Of a stretch of 64,000 nt of DNA, positions 18,280 to 28,270 are shown in pieces. The stretch is from DATFVA01 sp963774455 (lineage in GTDB: Bacteria > Bacteroidota > Ignavibacteria > Ignavibacteriales > Ignavibacteriaceae). Both the position numbers and the translations under genes were made by a program. Each line of letters starts with the position of its first letter. The first letter of the stretch is position 1. Below the pieces are notes generated by a model. That model was not told the DNA's origin. It was given only the letters and a program-made list of their open reading frames with translations, and made no database searches. The stretch is from contig CAVZFD010000005.1 of assembly GCA_963774455.1 (NCBI GenBank), positions 1,426,001 to 1,490,000 of the forward strand, written 5' to 3'.

Positions 18280-18776
18280 AAATAGGTAGCATAAATATCC
18301 GGGTATCTTTATAGTGATTTAATAATGAGTCTGGTTAAAAAGACTCAACAAAATGGTATAAAATAATTAAATGTTTTTGATAAGGATCACAGATAATATA
18401 ATTATCTACGAAGTCTTAATATTTATAATACATGTAAAAAAATATCCACGTTCTGTAAAGGGAATACCGGTATAAGGCTATATTTGTACCAGAATTTGAT
18501 TATAAATTATCCCTGGCCTTTTTTCTACAGTCATACATATCTATTTAACACAGAAAAGAATAGAAACTGATATTCCTATATCCTCCAATTATAAATTTTA
18601 TAATGATATATACCCCAGGGATTTGTATTCATGGACAGGGGGAAGAAATTTTACATAGGGGCAGCCACTATTTTGGGCCGGCAAGTGAAGATGACAGAGG
18701 CATACATCACAATGTTTTATGCTTAATATAGCGTGATTTATGGCTATATTAATTTCAATTATTAAGGATAAATAAC
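18280..18776. other. AT-rich intergenic spacer
   Basis: About 500 bases with no frame I can support. A leftward open frame across 18598-18807 runs into the cytochrome gene and has no recognisable content. The spacer probably contains the promoter of the cytochrome gene and decayed sequence from the adjacent receptor remnant. Confidence 0.45.
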
Positions 18777-19298
18777 ATGAGATTTTTTGCCGGTGTTGTA
18801 GTAACAATCGCTGTCCTGATTATAACAGGATTAATTATTATCTATTCCGGATGGTACAATGTAAGTGCTGCAAATAAGGAACCCGGTTTCTCCCGATGGA
18901 TATTGAATACTACAATGGATAACTCTGTAGAAAAACATGCCGGAGATATTAGTGTACCTGATCTGAATTCGCCTGCGAAAATCAAAGAAGGATTTGCACA
19001 CTATAATGCAATGTGCAAAGAATGCCATGGAGCTCCTGGCAGCGAAGAAACTGAATTAGCAAAAGGATTAAATCCAAAGGCACCGAATCTGATGCACAGC
19101 GCCAAAGATATGCCGGCGGAGGAACTTTTCTGGGTTACCAAGAATGGGATTAAAATGACGGGTATGCCTGCCTGGGGGGTAACTCATTCAGATGATAAGA
19201 TTTGGGCGATGGTTGCCTTCATTGAGCATCTTCCTGGTATGACGGGGTCGGAATATGATTCACTTGCATCTAATACACCATCCATAAAGGAAGAATAG
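18777..19298 (+). CDS. Membrane-anchored c-type cytochrome (single haem)
   Basis: A 173-residue class I cytochrome c. Residues 4-25 form an N-terminal membrane anchor. The single haem site is CKECH (80-84) in HYNAMCKECHGAPG, and M130 in MTGMPAWG is the likely sixth ligand; the CBS-type fold ends with IWAMVAFIEHLPGM. These domains shuttle electrons at the periplasmic face, for example to terminal oxidases or from dehydrogenases. No partner enzyme is next to it, although the CcmF-like haem lyase gene lies 4.6 kb upstream. The ATG at 18777 gives a sensible anchor. Electron partners unknown. Confidence 0.9.
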   Translation: MRFFAGVVVTIAVLIITGLIIIYSGWYNVSAANKEPGFSRWILNTTMDNSVEKHAGDISVPDLNSPAKIKEGFAHYNAMCKECHGAPGSEETELAKGLNPKAPNLMHSAKDMPAEELFWVTKNGIKMTGMPAWGVTHSDDKIWAMVAFIEHLPGMTGSEYDSLASNTPSIKEE

Positions 19299-19375
19299 AA
19301 GTAGATCCTTGATATAACTATATTCTTTATTTTCAATCTGGGGACTTCACTGAATAAGCCTTTAACAAAAAGCTA

Positions 19376-19702
19376 TCAGTCAATGAAGATAAAAAACACA
19401 GCCACCACTATCAGTCCGAATCCAATTGCGTGATTCCACCTGAATTTAGCATCCAGGAACAGGACGGAAAAGACCACAAATATGACAAGAGTGATTACTT
19501 CCTGGATTGTTTTTAACTGTGCAACGTTAAATTCCCTGTATCCGATCCTGTTTGCAGGAACCTGGAAGCAGTATTCAAAAAAGGCTATCCCCCAGCTAAT
19601 AAGAATAACTTTCCATAAAGCAGCATCCTTAAACCTGAGATGTCCATACCATGCTACCGTCATAAAGAGATTTGATACCGTTAGAAGCAGAACAGTTTTC
19701 AT
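19376..19702 (-). CDS. DUF486 (DMT-like) small membrane protein
   Basis: A 108-residue integral membrane protein with four predicted helices, matching the DUF486 family, distantly related to drug/metabolite transporters such as EmrE. Characteristic pieces are FMTVAWYGHLRF near the N-terminus, FEYCFQVPANRIGY in the centre and QEVITLVIFVVFS. No transported substrate has been assigned to the family as far as I know. It is convergent with the cytochrome gene, 77 bases apart, and appears monocistronic. Confidence 0.88.
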   Translation of the reverse strand: MKTVLLLTVSNLFMTVAWYGHLRFKDAALWKVILISWGIAFFEYCFQVPANRIGYREFNVAQLKTIQEVITLVIFVVFSVLFLDAKFRWNHAIGFGLIVVAVFFIFID

Positions 19703-19865
19703 AAATATCCTTTTGTGTAATAAAATAAGTCCGGATTAAGGATGCAAAAATGTTGAATTTATCTTGAATTAAAAAGAGGGCCATATACGGATTTTAAATA
19801 ATATTCCCCGTGCGTGTAAATATTACCATCTATATGATGCGAAGAAAACCTTTCAACAACACCTT

Positions 19866-20099
19866 TCAGAAGGATGACAACAGATATTTATAGCGCATAT
19901 CATGGATTCTGTTAAGGAATTCCTCAGCCTTAAAATTGTCGCCGCGCAGCACATAAAGACGATACAGATCTGCAAATGATCTGTCTTCATTTTTATCTTT
20001 TATATAATTCTCACGGCTGGAGATTTTACCGACCGGGTTAAATCCCTTAAGAAGTTCCAGTTCTTTCTTCGTAACGTTATGTTCAAATATCGTTTCCAC
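19866..20099 (-). CDS. Small hypothetical protein (77 aa)
   Basis: A soluble, charged 77-residue frame with a natural-looking composition, e.g. NVTKKELELLKGFNPVG near the start and AEEFLNRIHDMRYKYLL near the end. Two helices separated by a polar loop are likely. It has no signal peptide, cysteine motif or recognised domain. It lies alone between the DUF486 gene and the giant fusion gene, reading the same way as both. No function can be given. It may be a lineage-specific gene. Confidence 0.5.
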   Translation of the reverse strand: METIFEHNVTKKELELLKGFNPVGKISSRENYIKDKNEDRSFADLYRLYVLRGDNFKAEEFLNRIHDMRYKYLLSSF

Positions 20100-20204
20100 T
20101 CAACTCTCGCACGATTTATAATCTCACTGAATGTAATTTTTTTCGGCAATAAAATCTATGTCAAATATCACGAAAAAAGAGGCGAATGCTATACCCTTAA
20201 CATT

Positions 20205-23200
20205 TTAAAGTTGCTTAACCAGTCCTGAGTATTTCCTTTCTATTTTAAATCCGAATCTGTAAAAATATTCAGGACGGAAGAATCCGGTAGTAACAAATTT
20301 GGTACTATCCGATTTCAATCTGCTGACAAGCTCATTCATCAAACCTTCGCTGATTCCTTTACGCCTGTAACGGTTGGATACGACTATTTTTTCCATATGC
20401 ACCGTTTCCTCTTCGCTTCTATAATAAAACAAACCGCCGATTATAAATCCGCGTTCTGATACTGCAACCAGGTATTGATGCTCGGTTCTGAAGTTAACAG
20501 TAAGATTTGCTTCGAGAAAAAGCTGATGAAGTTTTGAAATTTCTTTCGGATTAACCGGGTTCCTGATTGTGAACATATTGCCGTCGTCATCCTGAAGCTG
20601 GACAACAAGATTAGGTCCTCCTGCTAATTCTGATTTCATTTTCAACAATTCAGCAGAATCGGAAGGTTTAAGATGCGGATAACCTAATCGTGTTATAAAA
20701 TAATTTTCCTTTTCACCCAATTCAAATTCAAAATGCAGCAAGGAAATAAGCGTCAGCGATTCCTCCTTAGATATCTTACGTTGCCTCTGCTTTACTGCTA
20801 ATTCTCTTAAAACATCCTTAAATATTTGCGCCGAATCATAGAAAACCGTTTCAAGGAAAAATCTTGTTCTTACTGCAGGATACTGTACTTCAAGATCAAA
20901 AAGATGGTAAGTTTCATAGAGTTCGTATATCATTTCCGCCTGGGCAGAAAGGGATGCATCCTTATTAAGCTGATACCAGCGGTGAAATCTTTTTATTGCA
21001 AAATAAAGCTGTTTCGGCAGGAACCCATCGTTCTTTATATTACGTAAAAAAGATTTAATGCGTTTAATTATATCATCTTTTTCCTGAATTCCTGATTTCC
21101 CGAGTTCTTCTTTAAATTTATTTATTAAATTTACACCTTCATCAACTCCTGCGGCTTCGATAATCCCCGAAAATATAGCATTCCATACAGAAGCTTTTTT
21201 TATCAACGGATACCTTTCCTCCGTTTGATTTACAAAGCTTTCATAAAAATTCATTATCAGGTTTAGAAAACTATCTGTTTTTTCTCTTTTATAAAATGAA
21301 GTAATGATGCACCCGGTCTGATAATCATGAGAAGAAACGATAATTCCATCGGGAGTAATATTGGCAAGCTCCATTTGCATATCAGACAATTTCCAAAACT
21401 TAAAATATGCGGCGGTTGCATTCCATACGAAAAACTTCCAGAGGATCCTGAGCTTATCAAATGTGGCCGCTTCATTTCGTTTATACTCCCGCCTGATGAA
21501 TCGCTCAATTGATTCATCGCCGATAAATTCTTCGGTCCAAAGATTATATTCTTCCCACAATCCACCGAACTTTGCAGCAAGTTTTTCATCATTTATCTCT
21601 GTTCCTGCAATAACTTTCCATTTAATTTCTTCCTCGATCTCTTCAACTGAAGTATTCCTGTTAAGATGAATAGCAACATCAAACCCTCCCTGGAATCTCG
21701 TTTGAACTGTGACACGAAAAACCGATCTATTTTCATTATGTGAATAATTGCTTATCCAGATTCCGGAAGGCAATATATTATTCAGGGAAACAAGGACGCC
21801 TCCGCTGAAAATGAAAATTGCTTCACGGATTATCTGATTATCACTGATAGCTTTTTTAAGAGTAGACCGATCCTGTTCCGAAATTTCCTGATCAAATATC
21901 AGAACATCCTCCCACCTGTACTCTTCGCCGGTTTCCGGATCAATAGCAACACGCGTACTTTCTCCAAGCCAGTCACAAAATTGTTTTCTTATTTCTACTC
22001 TCGATTTTTGTGCAATCTCTCTTATGTCTTTTCTTATTCCGTACAATTCCTGCAGCAAAAAGGTTCTCCTGATCCTTTCGAAACTGAGCGGATGACTTAT
22101 TCCATAACTTACAAGCAACTCAAAAAGCTGCGGGATAGCTGTCTGGCTCAACTCTGTTTGAGGCGTTACCGATTGAATATGATTTTGAAGGACAATTTCT
22201 ATTTCTTTTAAATTCTCACCGCCGCGGCTGACATTATTAATCTCTGCTATTATTTCCCTGTTAAGAAATTTAGAATCCAGCCGCGTATACAATTCAAGTA
22301 ATCTCATAAAATTATCTCTTCGTAATGTCCGAAGTGCAGCTAAAAACATTTTTCTTTGAATTAGAATATTATTTGCAAGTCCGGGACGAAAAGCAATTTC
22401 AACAGCAAGTTTGTAATGATTTGAAGCAGTATCCTTAAGTATGTCTCTGAAATATTTTATCGATTCCTCATTATCCTCTATAAATTCCGATTGAAGAAGT
22501 ACAGTCGCATAGTGCAGACCGGATATTGATATTTCCCCCGCTTCTAAAATACCGGCAAATATACCGGATAATTCTTTCCCCGGGTTTACAGGAATTAACT
22601 GCTCTTTAAATTCGATGTTTTTTTCTGCTTCGGATTTCCTGAACCATCTGAAGATCCCCTGCCCGGCAAACTCTACAAGCTGGACATTGCCGAGGAAGTA
22701 AAAGGGATTAGTCAGGACGTGCTGAAGATCGAGCTGTTTTGAATTTATCCGGTATGAATAGTTCCCTATCTGAATAACATTTTGTCCTTCATCAAGCCTC
22801 TTTATAACCAGGGATGATTTTAATTTGGGAATTGAGAGAGCATTCTCAGCAAGAACAACATCCCGGCTGAGTGCCCCTTTCTCACGCAAAAACCAGTTGG
22901 GTATTTTAACTTCAATCTTACCAAGCAGCAGAGACAAATGATCCTTTTTATACATCGAATTTATAATCTCATCAAAATTCTTTTCTATTATTCTGCGTTT
23001 GTAAGTCCCCTTGGGGGTAAGCTCCTGGTATGCGTCGCTGAATGCCCTGTCAATTAATCTAAAATCCAGAATTCGCTCAAAAGGAGCAAGAAAATTATTT
23101 ACCGTAACAATTATAGAAGAGAAATATTCTTGTCTTTGCTGTTCATCCATACCTGTAAGAGGGGATGAATCGGATTCAAGATCAGGGTATATCAAAACTG

Positions 23201-24986
23201 AATTGAAAGGACGATGATCCCCAACAAGAAAAACCTGCCTGACAAATTCAAAATCCCGGAAGAGATTTTCGATTTTCTGAGGTGCAATAGTTTCCCCCTT
23301 AACATTCTTATAAATTTCTTTTTTACGATCTATAATTTCAATAAATCCGTCCTTATCCATTCTCATTACATCCCCGGTAGCAAGCCAGCCCTCAGCATCA
23401 AAAGTTTCTTCCGGTTTCTGATTGTAATAATTCATCATTACGTAGGCGCCGCGGATTAATATTTCCCCGTCTTCATTAAGTTTAATTTCAATTCCAGGCA
23501 ATGCTTTCCCGAGTGAATTTTCCCGGTATTCGAAAGGCGGGGTCATTGTTATTCCGCCGGTTGCCTCGGTCATACCAAATCCGCTCATTAATTCGATGCC
23601 GTATCTCTGCAGAAAGTTAAAAACATCGGGGGGGAGATATCCGGCGGCAGAAACTCCCCATTTAAGTGATCCCCCGGTTACTTCGGAAACAGCTTGTTGT
23701 ATTTTATTATCATCATCCGTCTCAATATCAACTCTTGCCGTAAGATATTCATAAAGCTGTATCCACTTTTTGGGAATCGAGATAAAGATCGTGGGCTTAA
23801 CAAGCTGCATATTATCAATCATAGTTTCAACTGCAGGATTTTCCATAAAGCAATACTCAGCACCCCAGAAGATTGCCCCGGTCATTTCCAGCCACCTTCC
23901 GAACGTATGATACAGAGGAAGGAACGCAAGGAAACGATCATCCTCGCCTATACCAGGAATTGCCATTGCACGGCAGAATCTTTTGTAAATAATATTTGTA
24001 TGCGAGAACATTATTCCTTTCGGCTCCCCTGTAGTTCCGGATGTATACATTAGAGTACAGAGTGTAGCAGGTTTGACAGCAGGAGCATTATTTATATTAT
24101 CCCCAGAAGTCATAGCCTTAAATTCCTCAAAGTTAATTATCCAATCTTCGGTAGCATTTCCTTTTAACATTACGGCAATCTTCAGATGAGGAGCCTGGTG
24201 TCTTATTGACCTGACTTTTGCAAGCTGCTTTTCATCGTTAACAAAAAGCACGGGGGATTTTGTCTGGTTCAGAATAAATGCAATATGTTCTGGAACTGAA
24301 TTTGCCGGAATCATAATATTTACGATACCTGATGTTAAACATGCAAGGTCGAGAAATACCATATCCAGACTGTTTTCAAGAAGGAATGCAGCAAATTTAT
24401 TTTCACCCTGTAATTCAAAAAATAAATGGTTAATTGAGAAGCGATATAATGCAACTATATCAGAAGTTTTCTGCCAACTATAATCTATGGTTCCATGATC
24501 TTTGATTAAGCGGAACAATGTTTTCTTTTTATACTGCTTAACTCTCTGTTCAAATAGGACATCAAACGTATAATTGCTCTTAACAATGAGGGTAAGGGTT
24601 AAATCATCCCATCTTCGTTCATCATAGATCTTCTGAAGAAATGATGAATAACGAAAAAGATTAAGGTAGCTATGAATAATAGAGACAATCCTGGGGTTAG
24701 ATTCAGCCGATAATGAAGCAAGGTATTTACCGAAAGAAAAAAACAAATCTTTTTCTATTTTTTTCATGAACAAATCTGCAAGTCCGCTGCTGAATAATCC
24801 TTCAAAAATATTGTACCACACTTCGGTTTCGGTATCATTGCTGAAAGGTTTTTCACTCACTGCACGGCCAAGTTCAATATGAAGATCAAGAATAAGATCT
24901 TCAACCTCGGAATTTTCTAATGCAGCTTTACCCGCAAGCAGTTTGTCGTTAATTCCGGCTAATGATGGAATGGATTGATTGTTCAT
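20205..24986 (-). CDS. Giant fusion: adenylation (acyl-CoA-synthetase-like) domain, unassigned region, C-terminal GNAT
   Basis: A 1593-residue protein. An ANL adenylation domain covers about residues 140-680: the P-loop-like YTSGTTGEPKG (314-324), GFGMTEATGG, TGDVMRMDKDGF and DRKKEIYKNVKGE, like long-chain acyl-CoA synthetases, including the catalytic lysine region (LTPKGTYKRR). About 680-1450 match nothing I recognise. The C-terminal ~140 residues form a GNAT acetyltransferase domain with the acetyl-CoA loop NRYRRKGISEGL near 1539. The fusion suggests that an activated acyl group is made and then transferred, possibly to a protein or small amine, but this is inference. It lies upstream of nothing in its own direction except the small gene at 19866. 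Confidence 0.85.
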   Translation of the reverse strand: MNNQSIPSLAGINDKLLAGKAALENSEVEDLILDLHIELGRAVSEKPFSNDTETEVWYNIFEGLFSSGLADLFMKKIEKDLFFSFGKYLASLSAESNPRIVSIIHSYLNLFRYSSFLQKIYDERRWDDLTLTLIVKSNYTFDVLFEQRVKQYKKKTLFRLIKDHGTIDYSWQKTSDIVALYRFSINHLFFELQGENKFAAFLLENSLDMVFLDLACLTSGIVNIMIPANSVPEHIAFILNQTKSPVLFVNDEKQLAKVRSIRHQAPHLKIAVMLKGNATEDWIINFEEFKAMTSGDNINNAPAVKPATLCTLMYTSGTTGEPKGIMFSHTNIIYKRFCRAMAIPGIGEDDRFLAFLPLYHTFGRWLEMTGAIFWGAEYCFMENPAVETMIDNMQLVKPTIFISIPKKWIQLYEYLTARVDIETDDDNKIQQAVSEVTGGSLKWGVSAAGYLPPDVFNFLQRYGIELMSGFGMTEATGGITMTPPFEYRENSLGKALPGIEIKLNEDGEILIRGAYVMMNYYNQKPEETFDAEGWLATGDVMRMDKDGFIEIIDRKKEIYKNVKGETIAPQKIENLFRDFEFVRQVFLVGDHRPFNSVLIYPDLESDSSPLTGMDEQQRQEYFSSIIVTVNNFLAPFERILDFRLIDRAFSDAYQELTPKGTYKRRIIEKNFDEIINSMYKKDHLSLLLGKIEVKIPNWFLREKGALSRDVVLAENALSIPKLKSSLVIKRLDEGQNVIQIGNYSYRINSKQLDLQHVLTNPFYFLGNVQLVEFAGQGIFRWFRKSEAEKNIEFKEQLIPVNPGKELSGIFAGILEAGEISISGLHYATVLLQSEFIEDNEESIKYFRDILKDTASNHYKLAVEIAFRPGLANNILIQRKMFLAALRTLRRDNFMRLLELYTRLDSKFLNREIIAEINNVSRGGENLKEIEIVLQNHIQSVTPQTELSQTAIPQLFELLVSYGISHPLSFERIRRTFLLQELYGIRKDIREIAQKSRVEIRKQFCDWLGESTRVAIDPETGEEYRWEDVLIFDQEISEQDRSTLKKAISDNQIIREAIFIFSGGVLVSLNNILPSGIWISNYSHNENRSVFRVTVQTRFQGGFDVAIHLNRNTSVEEIEEEIKWKVIAGTEINDEKLAAKFGGLWEEYNLWTEEFIGDESIERFIRREYKRNEAATFDKLRILWKFFVWNATAAYFKFWKLSDMQMELANITPDGIIVSSHDYQTGCIITSFYKREKTDSFLNLIMNFYESFVNQTEERYPLIKKASVWNAIFSGIIEAAGVDEGVNLINKFKEELGKSGIQEKDDIIKRIKSFLRNIKNDGFLPKQLYFAIKRFHRWYQLNKDASLSAQAEMIYELYETYHLFDLEVQYPAVRTRFFLETVFYDSAQIFKDVLRELAVKQRQRKISKEESLTLISLLHFEFELGEKENYFITRLGYPHLKPSDSAELLKMKSELAGGPNLVVQLQDDDGNMFTIRNPVNPKEISKLHQLFLEANLTVNFRTEHQYLVAVSERGFIIGGLFYYRSEEETVHMEKIVVSNRYRRKGISEGLMNELVSRLKSDSTKFVTTGFFRPEYFYRFGFKIERKYSGLVKQL

Positions 24987-25066
24987 TTTTTGCTTTATAA
25001 AATTGAAAGAATCTGTGAGAGGAATATAATAATTTATTAATGTGAAAGTTGAGACAGTTACTCATC

Positions 25067-25100
25067 AAAAAAAAACGTCACGGATAGTCCGTGACGTTTT
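25067..25100 (-). terminator. Rho-independent terminator of citrate synthase
   Basis: A perfect 13-bp stem (AAAACGTCACGGA with its complement, arms 25072-25084 and 25088-25100) with a 3-base loop; read leftward it runs into nine consecutive T residues (25067-25075). It starts 30 bases after the citrate synthase stop and is among the clearest terminators here. Confidence 0.9.
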
Positions 25101-25129
25101 ACCGAAGATTATTTCCGGGGAAAAGAAAA

Positions 25130-26455
25130 TTATTTAACTTCTGCCATTTCTTCAATTCCGGCCATTGCTTCAAGCATAGCAGTTGTAATAGATTTTGGCC
25201 TTTCAATCGGATAGCCAAGTCCGCGATCCCAGATAATATTTGCTACCACTCCCAGCGATCTTCCGATAGCAAATAAAACTGTGTAGAAATCATATTCTTT
25301 CAAACCATAATACCATTGAATAACACCTGATTGTGCATCAACATTAGGCCATGGATTTTTTGCCTTACCCTGCTCGACCAATATTGGAGGAACAACCTTG
25401 AAGAGCAGATCAACATATTTGAACAGCGGATCGTCCGGAAGGTGTTTTAAGCAGAATTCTCTTTGTGCCATGTAGCGGGGATCAGTTTTTCTCAGAACAG
25501 CGTGACCGAAACCTGGGACAACTTGTCCACTTTTTAAAGTCTCCCAGACAAATTTCTTCATTTCTTCTTCAGTTGGAATCTTGCCTCCCATACTCTCATA
25601 GACGCCCTGAATCCAGTTTAATACTTCCTGGTTTGCAAGTCCGTGTAATGGTCCTGCAAGACCGTTTACCAGACCGGAGATTGCATAGTAAAGATCGGAA
25701 AGGGCACTTGCAACAAGATGTCCCGCATGGGCGCTTACATTTCCGCTTTCATGATCGCTGTGGAGGATGAAATACATTCTGGCAACATCATCATAAGGTT
25801 TCTTAATTCCCATCATATGAGCAAAGTCTCCGCCGAGGTCGAGCTTCGGATCTGATTTAATAATATCGCCATTTTTATATTTCAATCTGTAAATAAAAGC
25901 AGCGATAGCAGGAATTTTTGCAAGGAGATTCAAACCATCTTCATAAGTGGGCGACCAATAATCATTCTTTTTTAAATTTCCGGTATTATACTCCTTAACA
26001 AACTCTGATTCCCGCTCCATAGATACAATAGCTGCGGAAAACATGGCCATCGGATGAGAATCTGCCGGCATAGCTTTTAAAATATCAAATACATATTCAG
26101 GAACGGCAGCTCTTTTGCGGAATTCTTCGGCAACTTCCTTTACATCTTCAGCTGAAGGAATATCGCCTGTGAGTAAAAAGAAGAAGAAACCTTCAACATA
26201 CGGCATTTCACCACCGGGTACTTTCGGTAGTTTCTCAAGAACTTCCGGAATTGTTAAACCACGGAAACGAATTCCTTCATTTGGATCCAGATAAGAAATA
26301 TCTGTAACCAGGCTCTTGATTCCTCTGGCACCCCCGATAACCTGTTCTATAGTCACTTCTCCAACTTTTACATTTCCATATTCTTTAACAAGACGTGATG
26401 TACGCGGACGCCAGGCTTCTATTTTATCCTGGACTTGTTTTTTCAATCGTGACAT
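25130..26455 (-). CDS. gltA: Citrate synthase, mitochondrial-like type
   Basis: Condenses oxaloacetate and acetyl-CoA to citrate at the entry of the TCA cycle. The 441-residue sequence follows the mitochondrial-type enzyme rather than the shorter E. coli hexameric type: GPLHGLANQEV with H271, VVPGFGHAVLRKTDPR with H318, and NPWPNVDAQSGV with D373 correspond to the catalytic H274, H320 and D375 of pig citrate synthase. HSDHESGNVSAH is also shared. The ATG at 26455 is preceded by a GGAGG-like ribosome site (reading leftward GAGGAG). It is monocistronic, with a strong terminator. Such enzymes also occur in Geobacter-like and Bacteroidota-related bacteria. Confidence 0.95.
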   Translation of the reverse strand: MSRLKKQVQDKIEAWRPRTSRLVKEYGNVKVGEVTIEQVIGGARGIKSLVTDISYLDPNEGIRFRGLTIPEVLEKLPKVPGGEMPYVEGFFFFLLTGDIPSAEDVKEVAEEFRKRAAVPEYVFDILKAMPADSHPMAMFSAAIVSMERESEFVKEYNTGNLKKNDYWSPTYEDGLNLLAKIPAIAAFIYRLKYKNGDIIKSDPKLDLGGDFAHMMGIKKPYDDVARMYFILHSDHESGNVSAHAGHLVASALSDLYYAISGLVNGLAGPLHGLANQEVLNWIQGVYESMGGKIPTEEEMKKFVWETLKSGQVVPGFGHAVLRKTDPRYMAQREFCLKHLPDDPLFKYVDLLFKVVPPILVEQGKAKNPWPNVDAQSGVIQWYYGLKEYDFYTVLFAIGRSLGVVANIIWDRGLGYPIERPKSITTAMLEAMAGIEEMAEVK

Positions 26456-26666
26456 TTTCTCCTCCTGAGATAAACATATTGAAAATTTTTAATTCCCCAG
26501 TATCAAAAAAGGAAAATTAAGTTTATTTGTTGTCCAAATATACAAAGAAAAATTTTTTGTTTGCTTTTAGCAATTAAAATAATGTAATTTTTTTTCATTT
26601 TTTTTAATCGGGAAAAATATCACCCCAGGGTAATTTTATCATAAAAATATATGAATTTTGCCCGTT

Positions 26667-28169
26667 TTAGTGTTCCGGCAGGTAGATATTGTGGCTTAGG
26701 GGGAGGCTGAATGTAAAAATAGTACCCTTTCCCGGCTCGCTTACTACAGAAATTTCTCCCCCATTTTTTTCAACAAATTCTTTAGCCAGAATCAAACCAA
26801 GACCTGTCCCCTCTTCCGCATTTGTTCCCGGTCTTGATTTTTTTGCATTTATTTCAAAAATATTTTCACGCGTTTCCTTATCCATCCCAATTCCATTATC
26901 ACATACAGATATTAACAGCCGGCTGTCTTCAGCTTCAGCAGACACCTTAATTTCACCCCCTTTATTCGTGAATTTAATTGAGTTAGTCACAAGATTACGG
27001 AATATAGAATTTATCATATCCTCTTCGGCCAGGACAATATAATCGTTCCCGATATAATTTTCCATCGTTATATTTTTTTGCCGTGCAGTCACTTCCAGCA
27101 GCTTAAAGTTTTCGTCCACCAGTTTTTTAATATGTATTTCCTTCGGTTCTAGTTTTATGAGTCCCAGGTAGAACCTGGAAAACTCAAGCAAATCATTCAG
27201 GAGGTTGTAAATATGTCTGGTGGATTCATAGATTGAACCGATAAAAATGTCTCTTTCATCAAGACTAAGATCATCTATCTCGTTTTTTAGTATTTCGGTA
27301 TAACCCATTAAAGAATTAAAAGGACTCTTCAGATCATGCGATATCAGGGAAAGAAATTTATCCTTTGTCTCATTCATCTTTTGCAATTTTTCAGTATAAA
27401 TTTTCCTTTCCTCCTCCTTTTTATTAAGCTCGGTAACATCCCTTATCACCACCTGTATCGCCGGTTTTTCAAGGTAGTAAACAGGGATGGCCGTCAGTTC
27501 TACGTCCAACTCCCTGCTGTTAAGGGTCATTAATTTTTCATTAGTTACTTCAACGGCTTCACCCTCTCTTATGATTTTCTGCATAGTATCTTTAATCCGT
27601 TCAGCAAAACCACCCGGGATAAAATCGAAAATATACCTGCTTTTAAGTTCTTCTTCTGTAGAAGCTCCAAACATCTTTACTGCATAAGGATTAGCATAAA
27701 CTATCTGACGTCCCATAAGGATTCCAATTGCAACAGGAGATTTTTCAACAAGTTTCCTGTACCTCTCTTCATTTTCTTTAAGTTTTCTGTCAAGTTTATG
27801 TTTATATAACGCCATTTCGATAGTCGATACGAGGTTCTTCTCATCAAAAGGCTTAAGGATGTACCCGAATGGCTGTGTAAGCTTTGCCTGGGAGAGTGTG
27901 CTTTCATTAGCATAGGCTGTCAGGTAGATGACAGGAATGTCTTTCTTTCTTCCTATTTCAGCAGCAGCTTCAATACCTGTAAGTTTTCCCTCCAGCATTA
28001 TATCCATCAGGATGAGATCAGGATTAAGTTCAAATGCTTTTTTAACGGCAAGTTCCCCCGAACGGACCAAACCAATAATCTTATAGCCGGAATTTTCCAG
28101 TGTTTTCTGAAGATCTATAGCAACAATGCTCTCATCTTCAACAATAAGTATTCTTGTCTCAGAATCCAT
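26667..28169 (-). CDS. Receiver-PAS-histidine kinase hybrid
   Basis: A 500-residue soluble signalling protein. A receiver domain lies at 5-120 (acidic pocket E11/D12, phospho-acceptor D56 in LILMDIMLEG, T84, K106 in ILKPF), a PAS domain at about 137-245, then HisKA with H278 in SLISHDLKSPFNSL and a HATPase with SVCDNGIGMD and GTGLGLILAKEFV. With the receiver at the N-terminus, the kinase is probably controlled by phosphotransfer from another kinase; the neighbouring kinase at 28271 is a candidate. No DNA-binding output domain is present. It starts 101 bases downstream of the neighbour's stop and may be transcribed with it. Confidence 0.92.
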   Translation of the reverse strand: MDSETRILIVEDESIVAIDLQKTLENSGYKIIGLVRSGELAVKKAFELNPDLILMDIMLEGKLTGIEAAAEIGRKKDIPVIYLTAYANESTLSQAKLTQPFGYILKPFDEKNLVSTIEMALYKHKLDRKLKENEERYRKLVEKSPVAIGILMGRQIVYANPYAVKMFGASTEEELKSRYIFDFIPGGFAERIKDTMQKIIREGEAVEVTNEKLMTLNSRELDVELTAIPVYYLEKPAIQVVIRDVTELNKKEEERKIYTEKLQKMNETKDKFLSLISHDLKSPFNSLMGYTEILKNEIDDLSLDERDIFIGSIYESTRHIYNLLNDLLEFSRFYLGLIKLEPKEIHIKKLVDENFKLLEVTARQKNITMENYIGNDYIVLAEEDMINSIFRNLVTNSIKFTNKGGEIKVSAEAEDSRLLISVCDNGIGMDKETRENIFEINAKKSRPGTNAEEGTGLGLILAKEFVEKNGGEISVVSEPGKGTIFTFSLPLSHNIYLPEH

Positions 28170-28270
28170 GCGGCTCTTTTTTAGTTCGCGTTAAAATACT
28201 AAAAAGAAAATTTTGTGAATAAAATTATTTTCTGAGTGTGATATGTAAGGTATGAACCGAAGCCGGATGC

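Noticed and set aside
18598..18807. Leftward 69-codon frame with several Cys and His
   Set aside because: It overlaps the start of the cytochrome gene, and the CxxC pattern lacks a haem or zinc context.
23694..24053. 119-codon rightward frame opposite the giant fusion gene
   Set aside because: It lies wholly inside the adenylation-domain coding sequence and has the composition of an antisense shadow.
25072..25100. Operator palindrome between two genes
   Set aside because: The leftward T run directly after the stem and the position just after a stop codon make a terminator far more likely.
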